DNA of 64,000 bases from Methyloversatilis sp. (GTDB lineage: Bacteria; Pseudomonadota; Gammaproteobacteria; Burkholderiales; Rhodocyclaceae). Where the stretch lies: NCBI RefSeq assembly GCF_030698125.1, contig NZ_JAUYNV010000032.1, positions 1-64,000 on the forward strand. Direction: 5' to 3'. The notes under the pieces were generated by a model, which was not told the DNA's origin, searched no databases, and saw only the letters and a list, made by a program, of their open reading frames with translations. This document shows positions 55,023-63,787 of this stretch, piece after piece (position 1 is the stretch's first letter; each line of letters starts with the position of its first letter). Made by a program: the position numbers and the translations under genes.

Positions 55023-56522
55023 TCATTCCCTTCGCATCTGAGGAAACAGGATGACGTCGCGGATATTGGACGAATCGGTCAGCAGCATGACCAGCCGGTC
55101 GATGCCGATGCCGCAGCCGCCGGTCGGCGGCAGGCCGTGCTCGAGCGCGCGGATGTAGTCGGCGTCGAAAAACATCGCTTCCTCATCGCCGGCGTCCTTG
55201 GCTTTTGCCTGGTCGAGAAAGCGCGCCGCCTGGTCTTCCGGGTCGTTCAGTTCGGAGAAACCGTTGGCGATTTCGCGCCCGACGATGAACAGTTCGAAGC
55301 GCTCGGTAATGTCCGGCTGGGTGTCGGAGCGGCGCGCCAGCGGGCTCACTTCGGCCGGGTAGTCGATGATGTAGGTCGGCTCCCACAGCTGCGCCTCGGC
55401 GCAGGCTTCGAACAGCTGCAACTGCAGCGAACCGAGGCCGCCCGGCTTGACCGTTTCGCCATGCGTGTTGATCGCCTTCTTCACGAAGGCTTCGTCAGCC
55501 AGATCGGCGTCGGAGTACTGCGGGTTGTATTTCTGGATCGCCTGCACGATGGTCAGCCGGTGGAAAGGCTGGCCGAGATCGAGTTCGCGGCCCTGGTACA
55601 TGAACTTCGTCGTGCCCAGCGCCTGCTCGGCGCAGTGGCGCAGCAGGTATTCGGTGAAATCCATCAGCTGCCGGTAGTCGGCATAGGCCTGATAGAACTC
55701 CATCATCGTGAATTCGGGGTTGTGGCGCGGGCTGATGCCTTCATTGCGGAAGTTGCGGTTCACCTCGAACACCTTCTCGAAGCCACCGACCACCAGGCGC
55801 TTCAGGTACAGCTCGGGCGCGATGCGCAGGAACAGCTCCATGTCGAGCGCGTTGTGGTGCGTCTTGAACGGCTTGGCCGCCGCGCCGCCGGGGATGGGAT
55901 GCATCATCGGCGTTTCGACCTCGAGAAAGCCCTGACGCGTCATTTCGGCACGCAGCGAACTCATCAGCCGGCTGCGCGCGATGAAGGTGTTGCGCGAGGC
56001 ATCGTTGGTGATCAGGTCGAGGTAGCGAAAGCGGTACTTCGTTTCCTGATCAGCCAGGCCGTGGAATTTCTCCGGCAGCGGGCGCAGCGCCTTCGACAGC
56101 AGGCGCACGCTGTCGCACTTGATCGTCAGCTCACCCGTGCGGGTGCGGAACAGCACGCCGGAACAGCCGACGATGTCGCCCAGATCCCAGTGCTTGAACG
56201 CGCCATGCGCCGCTTCGCCCACGCCGTCATTCGTGATGTAGAGCTGGATGCGGCCCGACATGTCCTGCAGCGTCGCGAAACTGGCCTTGCCCATGACGCG
56301 CTTGAGCATCATGCGACCGGCCAGCTGCACGTGTTCCGGCGTCGCCTCCAGCGCTTCACCACTCGTCGAGGCGTGCTGCGCGGTCAGCTCGCCCGCGTAG
56401 TGCGTGCGGCTGAAATCGTTCGGATAGGCCGCGCCGCCTTCGCGCCACTGGCGCAGTTTTTCGCGCCGCTCCGCGATGATGTGGTTTTCGTCGTCGGGCG
56501 GCAGTGCGGCTGAATCGGTCAT
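55023..56522 (-). CDS. lysS: Lysyl-tRNA synthetase (class II)
   Basis: A 499-residue class II LysRS that charges tRNA-Lys. The OB-fold anticodon domain (about 60-160) precedes the class II core with motif 2 ([24 protein letters not shown] in parts, about 260-285) and motif 3 ([14 protein letters not shown], about 465-478). Length fits. The last six codons (PQMRRE) use CGA AGG GAA TGA, unlike the rest of the gene, because the island at 50270-55043 supplied them; the original tail is at 50260-50280. The protein is unchanged by the insertion. Confidence 0.97.
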   Translation of the reverse strand: MTDSAALPPDDENHIIAERREKLRQWREGGAAYPNDFSRTHYAGELTAQHASTSGEALEATPEHVQLAGRMMLKRVMGKASFATLQDMSGRIQLYITNDGVGEAAHGAFKHWDLGDIVGCSGVLFRTRTGELTIKCDSVRLLSKALRPLPEKFHGLADQETKYRFRYLDLITNDASRNTFIARSRLMSSLRAEMTRQGFLEVETPMMHPIPGGAAAKPFKTHHNALDMELFLRIAPELYLKRLVVGGFEKVFEVNRNFRNEGISPRHNPEFTMMEFYQAYADYRQLMDFTEYLLRHCAEQALGTTKFMYQGRELDLGQPFHRLTIVQAIQKYNPQYSDADLADEAFVKKAINTHGETVKPGGLGSLQLQLFEACAEAQLWEPTYIIDYPAEVSPLARRSDTQPDITERFELFIVGREIANGFSELNDPEDQAARFLDQAKAKDAGDEEAMFFDADYIRALEHGLPPTGGCGIGIDRLVMLLTDSSNIRDVILFPQMRRE

Positions 56523-56696
56523 GGCGGGCTCGGATGGATGAAGCCTGCACGCAGGTCACGTACAGGCCAAAGGCGCGGATTTTCGCCGATTGCTGGCAGG
56601 CGGCACAAGTGCGGTCTTTGTCGGACGGCCAGGTTCGCCTGATCAAGAGCGGTGTCGCTGTGGGAATGGCTGCCTGGTGGGAGCGGCGGTGTGTGA

Positions 56697-56769
56697 GAGC
56701 GGCGGCCTCGCCGCGATCGAGCAGCGATGGTCGATGATCAGCGTGCGTATCGCGGCGGGGCCGCCGCTC
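56697..56769. repeat. REP-like inverted repeat, GAGCGGCGGCCTCGCCGCGAT family
   Basis: 21-bp arms at 56697-56717 and 56749-56769 with one mismatch, separated by 31 bases, in the 289-bp gap between lysS and the guanidinium exporter gene. A further GGGAGCGGCGG lies just upstream (56679). It looks like a BIME-type pair of a REP family different from the one at 46219 and 63652. Nothing else is recognised in the gap. Confidence 0.75.
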
Positions 56770-56811
56770 CCATAGCCAGAACTCCCACAGCCGGAACTCC
56801 CGCCGCGGTAC

Positions 56812-57129
56812 TCAGGCCGACGTGAGCTTCAGTCCCAGTATGCCGGCGACGATGAGTGCGACGCAGGCCAGACGCGCCGCATTGGCCGGATCGCCGAACA
56901 GCACGATGCCCAGGATGACGGTGCCGACTGCGCCGATGCCGGTCCACACCGCATAGGCCGTGCCGACCGGCAGCGTGCGCATGGCCAGTCCGAGCAGCAC
57001 CACGCTGATCAGCATGGCAGCCGCGGTGCCGACCGACGGCCACAGCTTGCTGAAGCCGTCGGTGTGTTTCAGACCGATCGCCCAGGCGACCTCGAACAGA
57101 CCTGCGATGAACAGGATGACCCACGCCAT
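56812..57129 (-). CDS. gdx: Guanidinium exporter (SugE/Gdx, SMR family)
   Basis: A 105-residue small multidrug resistance protein with four membrane helices. [20 protein letters not shown] carries the central Glu of the transport site (about 13), followed by [20 protein letters not shown] (about 58-77). The Gdx subgroup exports guanidinium in exchange for protons. The subgroup is supported by the guanidine-II riboswitch just upstream. The ATG at 57129 has GGAG 8 bases ahead; an ATG six codons earlier is also in frame. Confidence 0.93.
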   Translation of the reverse strand: MAWVILFIAGLFEVAWAIGLKHTDGFSKLWPSVGTAAAMLISVVLLGLAMRTLPVGTAYAVWTGIGAVGTVILGIVLFGDPANAARLACVALIVAGILGLKLTSA

Positions 57130-57146
57130 GATGAATGCTCCGGACA

Positions 57147-57192
57147 TCCGGGGTCGTCCCCGGAAGAATGAAGGCGACCGGGTCGTCCCGGT
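57147..57192 (-). promoter_or_regulatory. Guanidine-II (mini-ykkC) riboswitch
   Basis: On the minus strand there are two hairpins with identical ACGA tetraloops: ACCGGG-ACGA-CCCGGT (57192-57177) and TCCGGGG-ACGA-CCCCGGA (57164-57147), 12 bases apart. Two GC-rich stems with ACGR loops are the hallmark of guanidine-II riboswitches, where guanidine makes the loops kiss and frees the ribosome-binding site. The gdx ribosome-binding site GGAG starts about 6 bases after the second stem, so translational control is expected. Confidence 0.93.
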
Positions 57193-57294
57193 GCAATGTT
57201 GCATGGAGTGAATATTGGTTTCATTCAATGCGCGGGTCAAGCCTGGTAGCGCCGCGCCATGGTGCCTATATATATGCACCATGGCGTGCCGGGC

Positions 57295-57678
57295 TCAGCG
57301 TTTGTCCAGCCAGACCGGCGCACCTGATTTGAACCGGCCTTCGAGCCGGGTCGGCGATACCCGGGTCAGTTGCAGCCGAAGGTCCTTGCACAGCGGCAAG
57401 GCCTGGCTGGCCTTCACCCACAGCGACAGTGCGCCATCAGGCCCGCCTTCGATCAGCACCGCAAAGGCGCGGTTGAAGCACGGGTTCTGCCGGCCGGCGC
57501 TGCCCTTGGGTCTGCCGGTCCAGGTCGCGCCGTTTTCGGTCACGACGAACTCTGCTTCGCGGTCGATGCCTTCGTCGGTCTTGTAGTCACCCGCCCAGCG
57601 TCCGGTCGGCGAAGCGTCGGCGCTCGCGTTCGAACAGTGCAGGGCGACCAGCGTCGCGGCGATCAGAAGGCGGATCAT
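57295..57678 (-). CDS. Exported protein of unknown function
   Basis: A 127-residue protein with a signal peptide (about 1-20, MIRLLIAATLVALHCSNASA). The mature part is beta-rich (GRWAGDYKTDEGIDREAEFVV) with two Cys (about 67 and 96) that could form a disulfide. I do not recognise a family. The ATG at 57678 is chosen because it gives the signal peptide; the frame extends to 57738. It lies 52 bases downstream of mltB on the same strand and could be the last gene of that operon. Confidence 0.6.
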   Translation of the reverse strand: MIRLLIAATLVALHCSNASADASPTGRWAGDYKTDEGIDREAEFVVTENGATWTGRPKGSAGRQNPCFNRAFAVLIEGGPDGALSLWVKASQALPLCKDLRLQLTRVSPTRLEGRFKSGAPVWLDKR

Positions 57679-57730
57679 GTTCGAGTCCAGGTTCGGGGTC
57701 GAGTGCAGAGAGCGAGTGCACAGGCTGCGG

Positions 57731-58753
57731 TCAGCCACGCGCCAGCGCCTCGCTCAGCTGATGCACCGCCATCGCGTAGAAGCTCGATTTGTTGTAGCGC
57801 GTGATCACGTAGAAATTCCTGAAGCCCAGCCAGTATTCGGTCGGCGCATCCGGCGTGATCAGATCGACCACGGCCGCCGGCTTGGCAATCAGTTCGCGGC
57901 CGAGCGGGCGGATGCCGCTGGCCAGCAGCCGGTCGGTATCGAGTATCGGCTCGATGCCGGATTCGATCAGCGGCGCAACCGTGCTGCTGTCGACCAGGAT
58001 GCGCTGCACCACCGGTTCGCCCGGCTCCCAGCCGTGTTCCTTCAGGTAGGCGGCGACGCTGCCGATGGCGTCGATCGGGCTGTCGATCAGGTCGACGCGG
58101 CCGTCGTTGTCGAAATCGACCGCATAACGGCGCCAGCTACTGGGCAGGAATTGCGGGTAACCGAGCGCGCCGGCGTAGGAGCCGCGATAGCTGGCCACAT
58201 CGCGGTTCTGGTCGCGCGCCAGCAGGAACAGCTCGCCCAGTTCGCGCCGGAACAGTTCGGCGCGCGGTGGATAGTCGAACGCCAGCGTGGCCAGAGCGCC
58301 GATGACCGGGAAGTTGCCGGTGTGGCGGCCATAGATCGTTTCGACGCCGATGATGGCGGTGACCACATGCGGCGGCACGCCGTACTGCTGTTCGGCGCGC
58401 GCCAGCGTTGTGACGTATTCGTCCATGAAGGCACGGCCTTCACGGATGCGCAGCGGTTCCACAAAGCGGCCGCGGTAGCGTTGCCACGAGCGCACGCCCG
58501 GCTTCGTCGGCGGGCGGATAAGTTCGATCACCCTGGGTTGCGGCTGTACCGGTTCGAATTGCGTCAGCAGCCAGCCCGCGTCGAAGCCGTGCGCGTCGGC
58601 CAGTTCGGCGCAGAAGGCGCGCACGTCGTCACGGCCGGCAAAGCCGCCAGTACCGGTTGTCTGCGCCGGCAAACGGCCGGCGGCAATCAGTGCCGCGCTG
58701 CCGAGCATGAAATGGCGCCGTGAAAAGGCGTCGGTAGTGAAGCGTGAGGTCAT
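57731..58753 (-). CDS. mltB: Lytic murein transglycosylase B family
   Basis: A 340-residue MltB-type transglycosylase that cuts peptidoglycan glycan strands with 1,6-anhydro ends. The N-terminus SRRHFMLGSAALIAAG looks like a Tat signal rather than a lipoprotein signal; no lipobox Cys is seen. The catalytic Glu is in IIGVETIYGRHTGNFPVIGAL (in parts, about 135), and GALGYPQFLPSSWRRYAVDFDNDG marks the SLT_2 fold. It overlaps the tgpA-like gene by 4 bases, so the two are co-translated. Confidence 0.92.
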   Translation of the reverse strand: MTSRFTTDAFSRRHFMLGSAALIAAGRLPAQTTGTGGFAGRDDVRAFCAELADAHGFDAGWLLTQFEPVQPQPRVIELIRPPTKPGVRSWQRYRGRFVEPLRIREGRAFMDEYVTTLARAEQQYGVPPHVVTAIIGVETIYGRHTGNFPVIGALATLAFDYPPRAELFRRELGELFLLARDQNRDVASYRGSYAGALGYPQFLPSSWRRYAVDFDNDGRVDLIDSPIDAIGSVAAYLKEHGWEPGEPVVQRILVDSSTVAPLIESGIEPILDTDRLLASGIRPLGRELIAKPAAVVDLITPDAPTEYWLGFRNFYVITRYNKSSFYAMAVHQLSEALARG

Positions 58754-60738
58754 TGGTGGGGCGGAGTGCGTTGGCGGCGCAGCGCGCGGGCGCAGGCCTT
58801 GAGTTCGCGGGTCGCAGCGGCGGGCGGGGCCGCGCCATAGCGGGCGTCGGCATAAAGTCTACACGCCTGAGAAAGCACGGGTGCCAGATCGGGGCGCAGC
58901 CGGCCGATCCGTGCCGCGTAGTCGAGCGGCCCTTCCCATGTTTCGCGGCCCAGGCCGGCCGGGCGCAATGCGCGGTCGACCCCGCTCCACGCGCGCGCCA
59001 GCGCATCGGCCGATCCGCTGCGGCGCATTGCCCACAATGTCAGCGCGATGGCAAACAGCGCGCACAGCGATGCCAGCCAGATCGTCATCAGCCGCCAGTC
59101 GGGCTGCGACATGCCGAGCCGGCTCAGCAGTTCGCGCTGTTTCTGCTGGTCGTACGACAGCACCCACTGGTTCCACGCATTGTTCGCGGCCTCCCACTGG
59201 TGGCGCAGCGAGCGTAGCCAGCCCAGATCGACGCGCGCCACGAAGGGCACCGGTTCGCCGGCCGGCAGGTCGGCCAGGCCGCGTTCGATGCGCGACGGCA
59301 GGATGGCGGCGGTCGGATCGACGCGCCGCCAGCCTTCGCCCTCGAGCCACACCTCGGCCCACGCGTGGGCGTCGGACTGGCGCACCACGACGTAGTCGTC
59401 GACCTCGTTGCGCTCGCCGCCCTGATAGCCGGTCACGACGCGCGCCGGCAGGCCTGCGGCGCGCATCAGGAACACGAAGGCGCCGGCGTAGTGCTCGCAG
59501 AAACCGCGCCGGGTGTCGAACAGGAAGGCGTCGATGCCGTCTTCGCCGAGCAGCGGCGGCGTCAGCGTGTAGACGAAGGCTTCGCGCCGGAACAGCCGCA
59601 GGCCGGCCTCCACGGTGTCGGCCGGCGAGGCGGCGCGCAGCGTCTGCGCCAGTTGCCGGGCGCGCGGATTTCCGTCGCGCGGCAACTGGCGGGCTGCGTC
59701 GAGATGACCGCTCCACTCCTCGATGCCCGGTCGCGCGCCGAGCACCGATTCGAAACGGTCGCGCCGTCGGGTGCGCACGCCGTCGCGACCGAGCAACTGC
59801 CAGTCGTCGCTCACCCGCACGTCGGCCGGCAGGGTGCTGACGGTTTCGAGTGCGAACAGCCAGTTCCGGTTGTGCGGCTCCAGCGTGACTTCATAAGCCA
59901 GCGCACGCCCGGGTACCGGGTGTGGCACGCCATCGCCGATGCGCTGCGCGCTGCTGCCCTGCCGCCAGGTGCGGCCGTCGAAGGCGCTCAGCACCGGCCC
60001 GCGCCAGTACAGATCGCGTGCCGGCGGCGCATCGCCTTCGAAGCGCGCGCGGAAGGCGATGGCGCCGGACAGGCTCAACTGCGAAATCGAGCCCGGCGAC
60101 ATGGAGTCGGACAGCCCCGACGTGCCGCTCCAGGCGTCGAGCGGCAGGCCCCACAGCGGGCCGGGCACACGCGGGAACAGCACGAACAGCACCAGCATGA
60201 AGGGCAGCGCCTGCGCCAGCAGCCATACGGCGTGGCGCAGCAATGCGCGCGGCGCGGCCGGCGGGCCGGTCAGCGCGATCAGCGCCGCGGTGATGACCGT
60301 CATCGACACGCCAAGCGTGGCTGCCATGGCCGGTGTCTGCGAGTACAGGAAGGCGGTGAGCAACATGAAATAGCCGAGCAGCACGACGGTGTGGCCGTCG
60401 CGCGTGCTGCGCAATTCGTGCAGCTTGAGTACCAGCATCAGTGTCAGCAGTGCCACGCCGGGCTCGCGGCCGAACAGGCGGCCGAACGTGAGCGACACGC
60501 CGGCGCAGCAGGCGATCACCACCAGCAGCTTGACCAGGCCGCTGGCACCCGGCCAGCCCAGCTTCCACTGCGCCACCCGCCAGGTGAACAGCAGGGCTGC
60601 CACCGCGATGAGCCAGCCCGGCAGGTGCGAGCCGTGCGGCACCAGCGCACAGGCGGCGACCGCCATCAGCCAGGCGATGCGCGACTGATCGAGCGGTTCG
60701 GCGGCCACCCTGGGGGCGGTCGTGCGGCGCCACTTCAT
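58750..60738 (-). CDS. tgpA: TgpA-type membrane transglutaminase-like protein (DUF3488)
   Basis: A 662-residue protein. About seven membrane helices fill residues 20-200 (DUF3488), then a large periplasmic transglutaminase domain with Cys in TRRGFCEHYAGAF (about 400), His in SDAHAWAEVWL (about 443) and Asp in RRVDPTAAI (about 458), and a last helix at about 550-570 before a DUF4129-like cytosolic tail. TgpA is essential in Pseudomonas aeruginosa; its substrate is unknown. The start ATG overlaps the DUF58 stop (ATGA). Confidence 0.92.
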   Translation of the reverse strand: MKWRRTTAPRVAAEPLDQSRIAWLMAVAACALVPHGSHLPGWLIAVAALLFTWRVAQWKLGWPGASGLVKLLVVIACCAGVSLTFGRLFGREPGVALLTLMLVLKLHELRSTRDGHTVVLLGYFMLLTAFLYSQTPAMAATLGVSMTVITAALIALTGPPAAPRALLRHAVWLLAQALPFMLVLFVLFPRVPGPLWGLPLDAWSGTSGLSDSMSPGSISQLSLSGAIAFRARFEGDAPPARDLYWRGPVLSAFDGRTWRQGSSAQRIGDGVPHPVPGRALAYEVTLEPHNRNWLFALETVSTLPADVRVSDDWQLLGRDGVRTRRRDRFESVLGARPGIEEWSGHLDAARQLPRDGNPRARQLAQTLRAASPADTVEAGLRLFRREAFVYTLTPPLLGEDGIDAFLFDTRRGFCEHYAGAFVFLMRAAGLPARVVTGYQGGERNEVDDYVVVRQSDAHAWAEVWLEGEGWRRVDPTAAILPSRIERGLADLPAGEPVPFVARVDLGWLRSLRHQWEAANNAWNQWVLSYDQQKQRELLSRLGMSQPDWRLMTIWLASLCALFAIALTLWAMRRSGSADALARAWSGVDRALRPAGLGRETWEGPLDYAARIGRLRPDLAPVLSQACRLYADARYGAAPPAAATRELKACARALRRQRTPPHQ

Positions 60739-61688
60739 GCCGGCAACCCGTGAAGTGCCAGCGCGCGCAGCACGCGCGCGCGATGTGCCGGTCCGCTGGC
60801 CGGCGCGATGCGCGTGCCCGGCAACGCCAGCCCGTAATGCAGGCCGGCGGCGTCGGCGTCGATCACCCAGCCGGTCAGCCGCGACAACTGCTGTTCGAGC
60901 GACAGCGTGGCGGGCAGCTGGGCGAGGTCCAGCCACAGGTCGCCGCCGTCGCTGCCTTCGAACTGTTTGGTCAGCAGCGGCGCATCCGGCGTGCGCGCCG
61001 AGGTTTTCCACGCCACGTGGCGCGGCGAATCGGCCGCGCGGTGGTCGCGCAGGCTGGCAAATTCCTCGCTGCCTTCGCCACGCGGGCGCACCCCCGCCTC
61101 ACCGGCCGCCGTGGCCGGCAGCGGCGGCCTGCCGCTTTCCGGCTGCGGCAGCACCAGACAGCGCTGGGCCGGCTTCGCGTACGACCAGGCGCGGATCAGG
61201 CCGAGCGGGTAGCGGGTGTCCAGCGTGACGCGCGCCGGCGACAGCCAGCCGCGCCGTGTCGTTGGCACGCGCAGCATGACCGCCCGGCTCTGCTGCGGCG
61301 CCAGATCAATCGTGACCGGATCGGCACCGGCCATGGTCAGCTGCAGCGCCGGCCGCGGCCGGCTGGCATCGTTGTCCAGCCACAGCGGGAAGCTCGCGTG
61401 CTGGCCGGCGAACACCGGCTCCGGCATCGTTTCGCGCAGCTTCAGCGCGTACAGGTTGCGAAAGGCATGCAGCAGCGCGACCTGACCCAGGCCAGCCAGC
61501 ATGAATACCAGTGCGAAGCCCAGGCTCAGCGTGTAGTTGATCGCGGTCAGCAGCATGGCAAGCAGCGCACAGCCGAAGGCCAGACCCGGCCCGGTCGGCA
61601 GCACGAAAATGCGGCGACGATCAAGGGTCAGCGGCAGCGCGGGCGAGCCGCCCAAGGTGGCCAGCCAGCGGCGGATCGCTTCCCGCAT
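60735..61688 (-). CDS. DUF58 (von Willebrand A-like) protein
   Basis: A 317-residue protein with two N-terminal membrane helices (about 25-70) and a DUF58 core, HVAWKTSARTPDAPLLTKQFEG (in parts, about 228-248), with a vWA-like tail. DUF58 proteins are partners of MoxR ATPases and may act as substrate adaptors for cell-envelope targets. It overlaps moxR by one base and tgpA by four. Confidence 0.92.
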   Translation of the reverse strand: MREAIRRWLATLGGSPALPLTLDRRRIFVLPTGPGLAFGCALLAMLLTAINYTLSLGFALVFMLAGLGQVALLHAFRNLYALKLRETMPEPVFAGQHASFPLWLDNDASRPRPALQLTMAGADPVTIDLAPQQSRAVMLRVPTTRRGWLSPARVTLDTRYPLGLIRAWSYAKPAQRCLVLPQPESGRPPLPATAAGEAGVRPRGEGSEEFASLRDHRAADSPRHVAWKTSARTPDAPLLTKQFEGSDGGDLWLDLAQLPATLSLEQQLSRLTGWVIDADAAGLHYGLALPGTRIAPASGPAHRARVLRALALHGLPA

Positions 61689-62599
61689 CAGACCGGCAGC
61701 GCGACCGCCTGCAGCAGATGGCGGGCGGCATCGTCGTGACTGGCTGGCTGCTCAAGCATCGGCAGCCGGTGCAGCGCAACCGCCGGCATCACCGCCTGCA
61801 CGTCTTCCGGCAGCACGTGGTTGCGTGCATTGAGCAGCGCGCGGGCGCGCGCCGCGGCCAGCAGCGCCAGCCCGGCCCGCGGACTCAGACCGAGCCGGTA
61901 GGCACCGCCGGTGCGCGTGTAGGCGATCAGCGCCTGCACGTAATCGATCAGCGCATCGCTGACATGGATAGCTTCGGCCTGCGTGCGCCAGGCGGTCAGC
62001 GTCGCGGCGTCGGCCACCGGCGCCAGGTCGGCCAGCAGGCTGCGCCGGTCGCGGCCGGTCAGCAGTGCGCGTTCGGCCGCCGGATCGGGATAGCCCATGG
62101 TGATGCGCATCATGAAGCGGTCGAGCTGCGATTCGGGTAGCGGATAGGTGCCGATCTGGCTGGCCGGGTTCTGCGTGGCGATGACGAAGAAGGGCTCGGG
62201 CAGCGGGCGCGTTTCGCCTTCGACGCTGACCTGGTGTTCTTCCATCGCTTCGAGCAGCGCACTCTGCGTGCGCGGTGTGGCGCGGTTCACCTCGTCGGCC
62301 AGCAGCACCTGGGTAAATACCGGGCCGGGGTGGAAGCGGAAGGCGCCGGTTTCGCGTTCGAACACCGATACACCGAGAATGTCGGCCGGCAGCAGGTCGC
62401 TGGTGAATTGCACGCGGCGGAAATCGAGCCCGAGCAGGCGCGCCATCACGTGGGCGAGGGTGGTCTTGCCGGTGCCGGGAACATCCTCGATCAACAGGTG
62501 ACCGCCGGCAATCAGGCAGGTCAGCGCCAGTTCGAGCCGGCTGCGCTTGCCGAGTATGAGGGTGGACGCGGCATCGACGACAGCACGGGGATCAGACAT
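61688..62599 (-). CDS. MoxR-family AAA+ ATPase
   Basis: A 303-residue MoxR chaperone-like ATPase: Walker A EDVPGTGKTTLAHVMA (about 39-54), Walker B LLADEVNRATP, sensor 1 ATQNPASQIGTYPLPE and the C-terminal lid. It should remodel a client, probably together with the DUF58 protein. First gene of the moxR-DUF58-tgpA-mltB run. The start ATG at 62599 (MSDPRAVVDAAS) is preferred over 62641. It is divergent from the deacetylase-like gene. Confidence 0.93.
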   Translation of the reverse strand: MSDPRAVVDAASTLILGKRSRLELALTCLIAGGHLLIEDVPGTGKTTLAHVMARLLGLDFRRVQFTSDLLPADILGVSVFERETGAFRFHPGPVFTQVLLADEVNRATPRTQSALLEAMEEHQVSVEGETRPLPEPFFVIATQNPASQIGTYPLPESQLDRFMMRITMGYPDPAAERALLTGRDRRSLLADLAPVADAATLTAWRTQAEAIHVSDALIDYVQALIAYTRTGGAYRLGLSPRAGLALLAAARARALLNARNHVLPEDVQAVMPAVALHRLPMLEQPASHDDAARHLLQAVALPV

Positions 62600-62715
62600 G
62601 GCTTGAGGTGGGTTAAGGTGTGGCGGGATAATGCAGGGCACGATTCAATTCACGCGGTGTGACACGGCACGCAGAGGCACGGTTGCATATACGCCGCAAA
62701 AATGGAGGAGGCGCG

Positions 62716-63639
62716 GTGACCACCGCATACATTACACATCCCGAGTGCGCGCTGCATGACATGGGCTCGCACCATCCTGAATGCCCGGACCGGCTGTGCG
62801 CGATACAGGACCGCCTGATCGCCAGCGGGCTCGACATCTGCCTGGCGCACCACGACGCGCCGCTGGCCGGCGTCGAAGCGCTCGAGCGGGCGCATTCGGC
62901 CGCCCATGTGCGGCAGGTGTTCGATCAGTCACCCGCCAGCGGCATCGTGCACCTCGATCCGGACACCGCCATGTGCCCCGGCACGCTGCGTGCCGCGTTG
63001 CGTGCCGCCGGTGCCGGCATCCATGCCACCGATCTGGTGCTGTCGGGGCAGGCCAGCAACGCCTTCTGCGCCGTGCGCCCGCCCGGCCACCATGCCGAAT
63101 TCGGGCGTGCGATGGGCTTCTGCTTCTTCAACAACATTGCCGTCGCCGCCCGCCATGCGCTTGAAGTGCATGGGCTGGAGCGGGTCGCCATCATCGATTT
63201 CGACGTGCATCACGGCAACGGCACCGAAAACATCGTCGCCGGCGACGAACGCATGCTGATGGTGAGCATCTTCCAGCACCCGTTCTATCCCTACTCGGGC
63301 GACAAACCTCTCGCCGGCAATCTGTGTAACGTGCCGCTGCCCGCCGGCACCCGCGGCGAGGCCTTCCGCGAGGCGGTCAGTACGCGCTGGCTGCCGCGGC
63401 TGCAGGAATTCGCCCCGCAGATGCTGTTCATTTCGGCCGGCTTCGATGCGCACTACGAAGACGACATGGCGTCGCTCGGTCTGGTCGAGGCGGATTACGC
63501 GTGGGTGACCACGCAACTGCTGAAGTTCGCGCAGGTGCACTGCCAGGGCCGCGTCGTGTCGATGCTCGAGGGTGGCTACGCGCTGTCGGCACTGGGCCGC
63601 AGCGTGACCGAGCACGTGAGGGCACTGGCCGAACTGTAG
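62716..63639 (+). CDS. Histone-deacetylase-superfamily amidohydrolase
   Basis: A 307-residue zinc-dependent deacetylase-like enzyme. The active site is present: RPPGHHAEFGRAMGFCFFNN (His-His pair at about 121-122), IIDFDVHHGNGTENI (zinc Asp and His, about 158-166), SAGFDAHYEDDM (zinc Asp, about 241) and LEGGYALSALG. Bacterial relatives act on polyamines, acetoin-type or other acetylated amides; the substrate here is unknown. The GTG at 62716 has GGAGGAG a few bases upstream and is preferred over the ATG at 62659. Confidence 0.92.
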   Translation: MTTAYITHPECALHDMGSHHPECPDRLCAIQDRLIASGLDICLAHHDAPLAGVEALERAHSAAHVRQVFDQSPASGIVHLDPDTAMCPGTLRAALRAAGAGIHATDLVLSGQASNAFCAVRPPGHHAEFGRAMGFCFFNNIAVAARHALEVHGLERVAIIDFDVHHGNGTENIVAGDERMLMVSIFQHPFYPYSGDKPLAGNLCNVPLPAGTRGEAFREAVSTRWLPRLQEFAPQMLFISAGFDAHYEDDMASLGLVEADYAWVTTQLLKFAQVHCQGRVVSMLEGGYALSALGRSVTEHVRALAEL

Positions 63640-63651
63640 TCACGACCCGGA

Positions 63652-63749
63652 TGTTGGGCATCGCCTGCGGCTCACCCCAACCTACGGGCTGGCATCGCAA
63701 AAGAAATCGCCCTCCGCAGGTTGGGGTGAGCCGCAGGCGATGCCCAACA
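63652..63749. repeat. REP-like inverted repeat, GTAGGTTGGGGTGAGC family, copy 2
   Basis: 34-bp arms at 63652-63685 and 63716-63749 with one mismatch, separated by 30 bases, starting TGTTGGGCATCGCCTGCGGC. It shares the outer TTGGGCATCGC and CTCACCCCAACCT blocks with the pair at 46219-46321 but differs in the centre of each arm (GCCTGCGG against GCTTCG). It lies in the gap between the deacetylase-like gene and the receptor fragment. Confidence 0.85.
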
Positions 63750-63787
63750 AGCCCGCACCCTGAAGTCGCCTACCGGCCCCTGACCCG

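Larger units (their letters stand above)
50270..55043. mobile_element. Decayed genomic island integrated at the 3' end of lysS
   Basis: About 4.8 kb between the two 11-bp att copies. Contents, left to right: DUF4224 protein, antitoxin, toxin, C-terminus of a phage tape-measure gene, left-truncated IS66 element with a passenger gene, and a truncated integrase next to lysS. The AT-rich start (50285-50340) contrasts with the flanks. The integrase beside the lysS end is the probable original integration enzyme. Much of a larger prophage-like island seems to have been lost, with the IS66 at the deletion edge. Confidence 0.8.

Noticed and set aside
54906-56513. 535-codon plus-strand ORF opposite lysS
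   Set aside because: Shadow of lysyl-tRNA synthetase.
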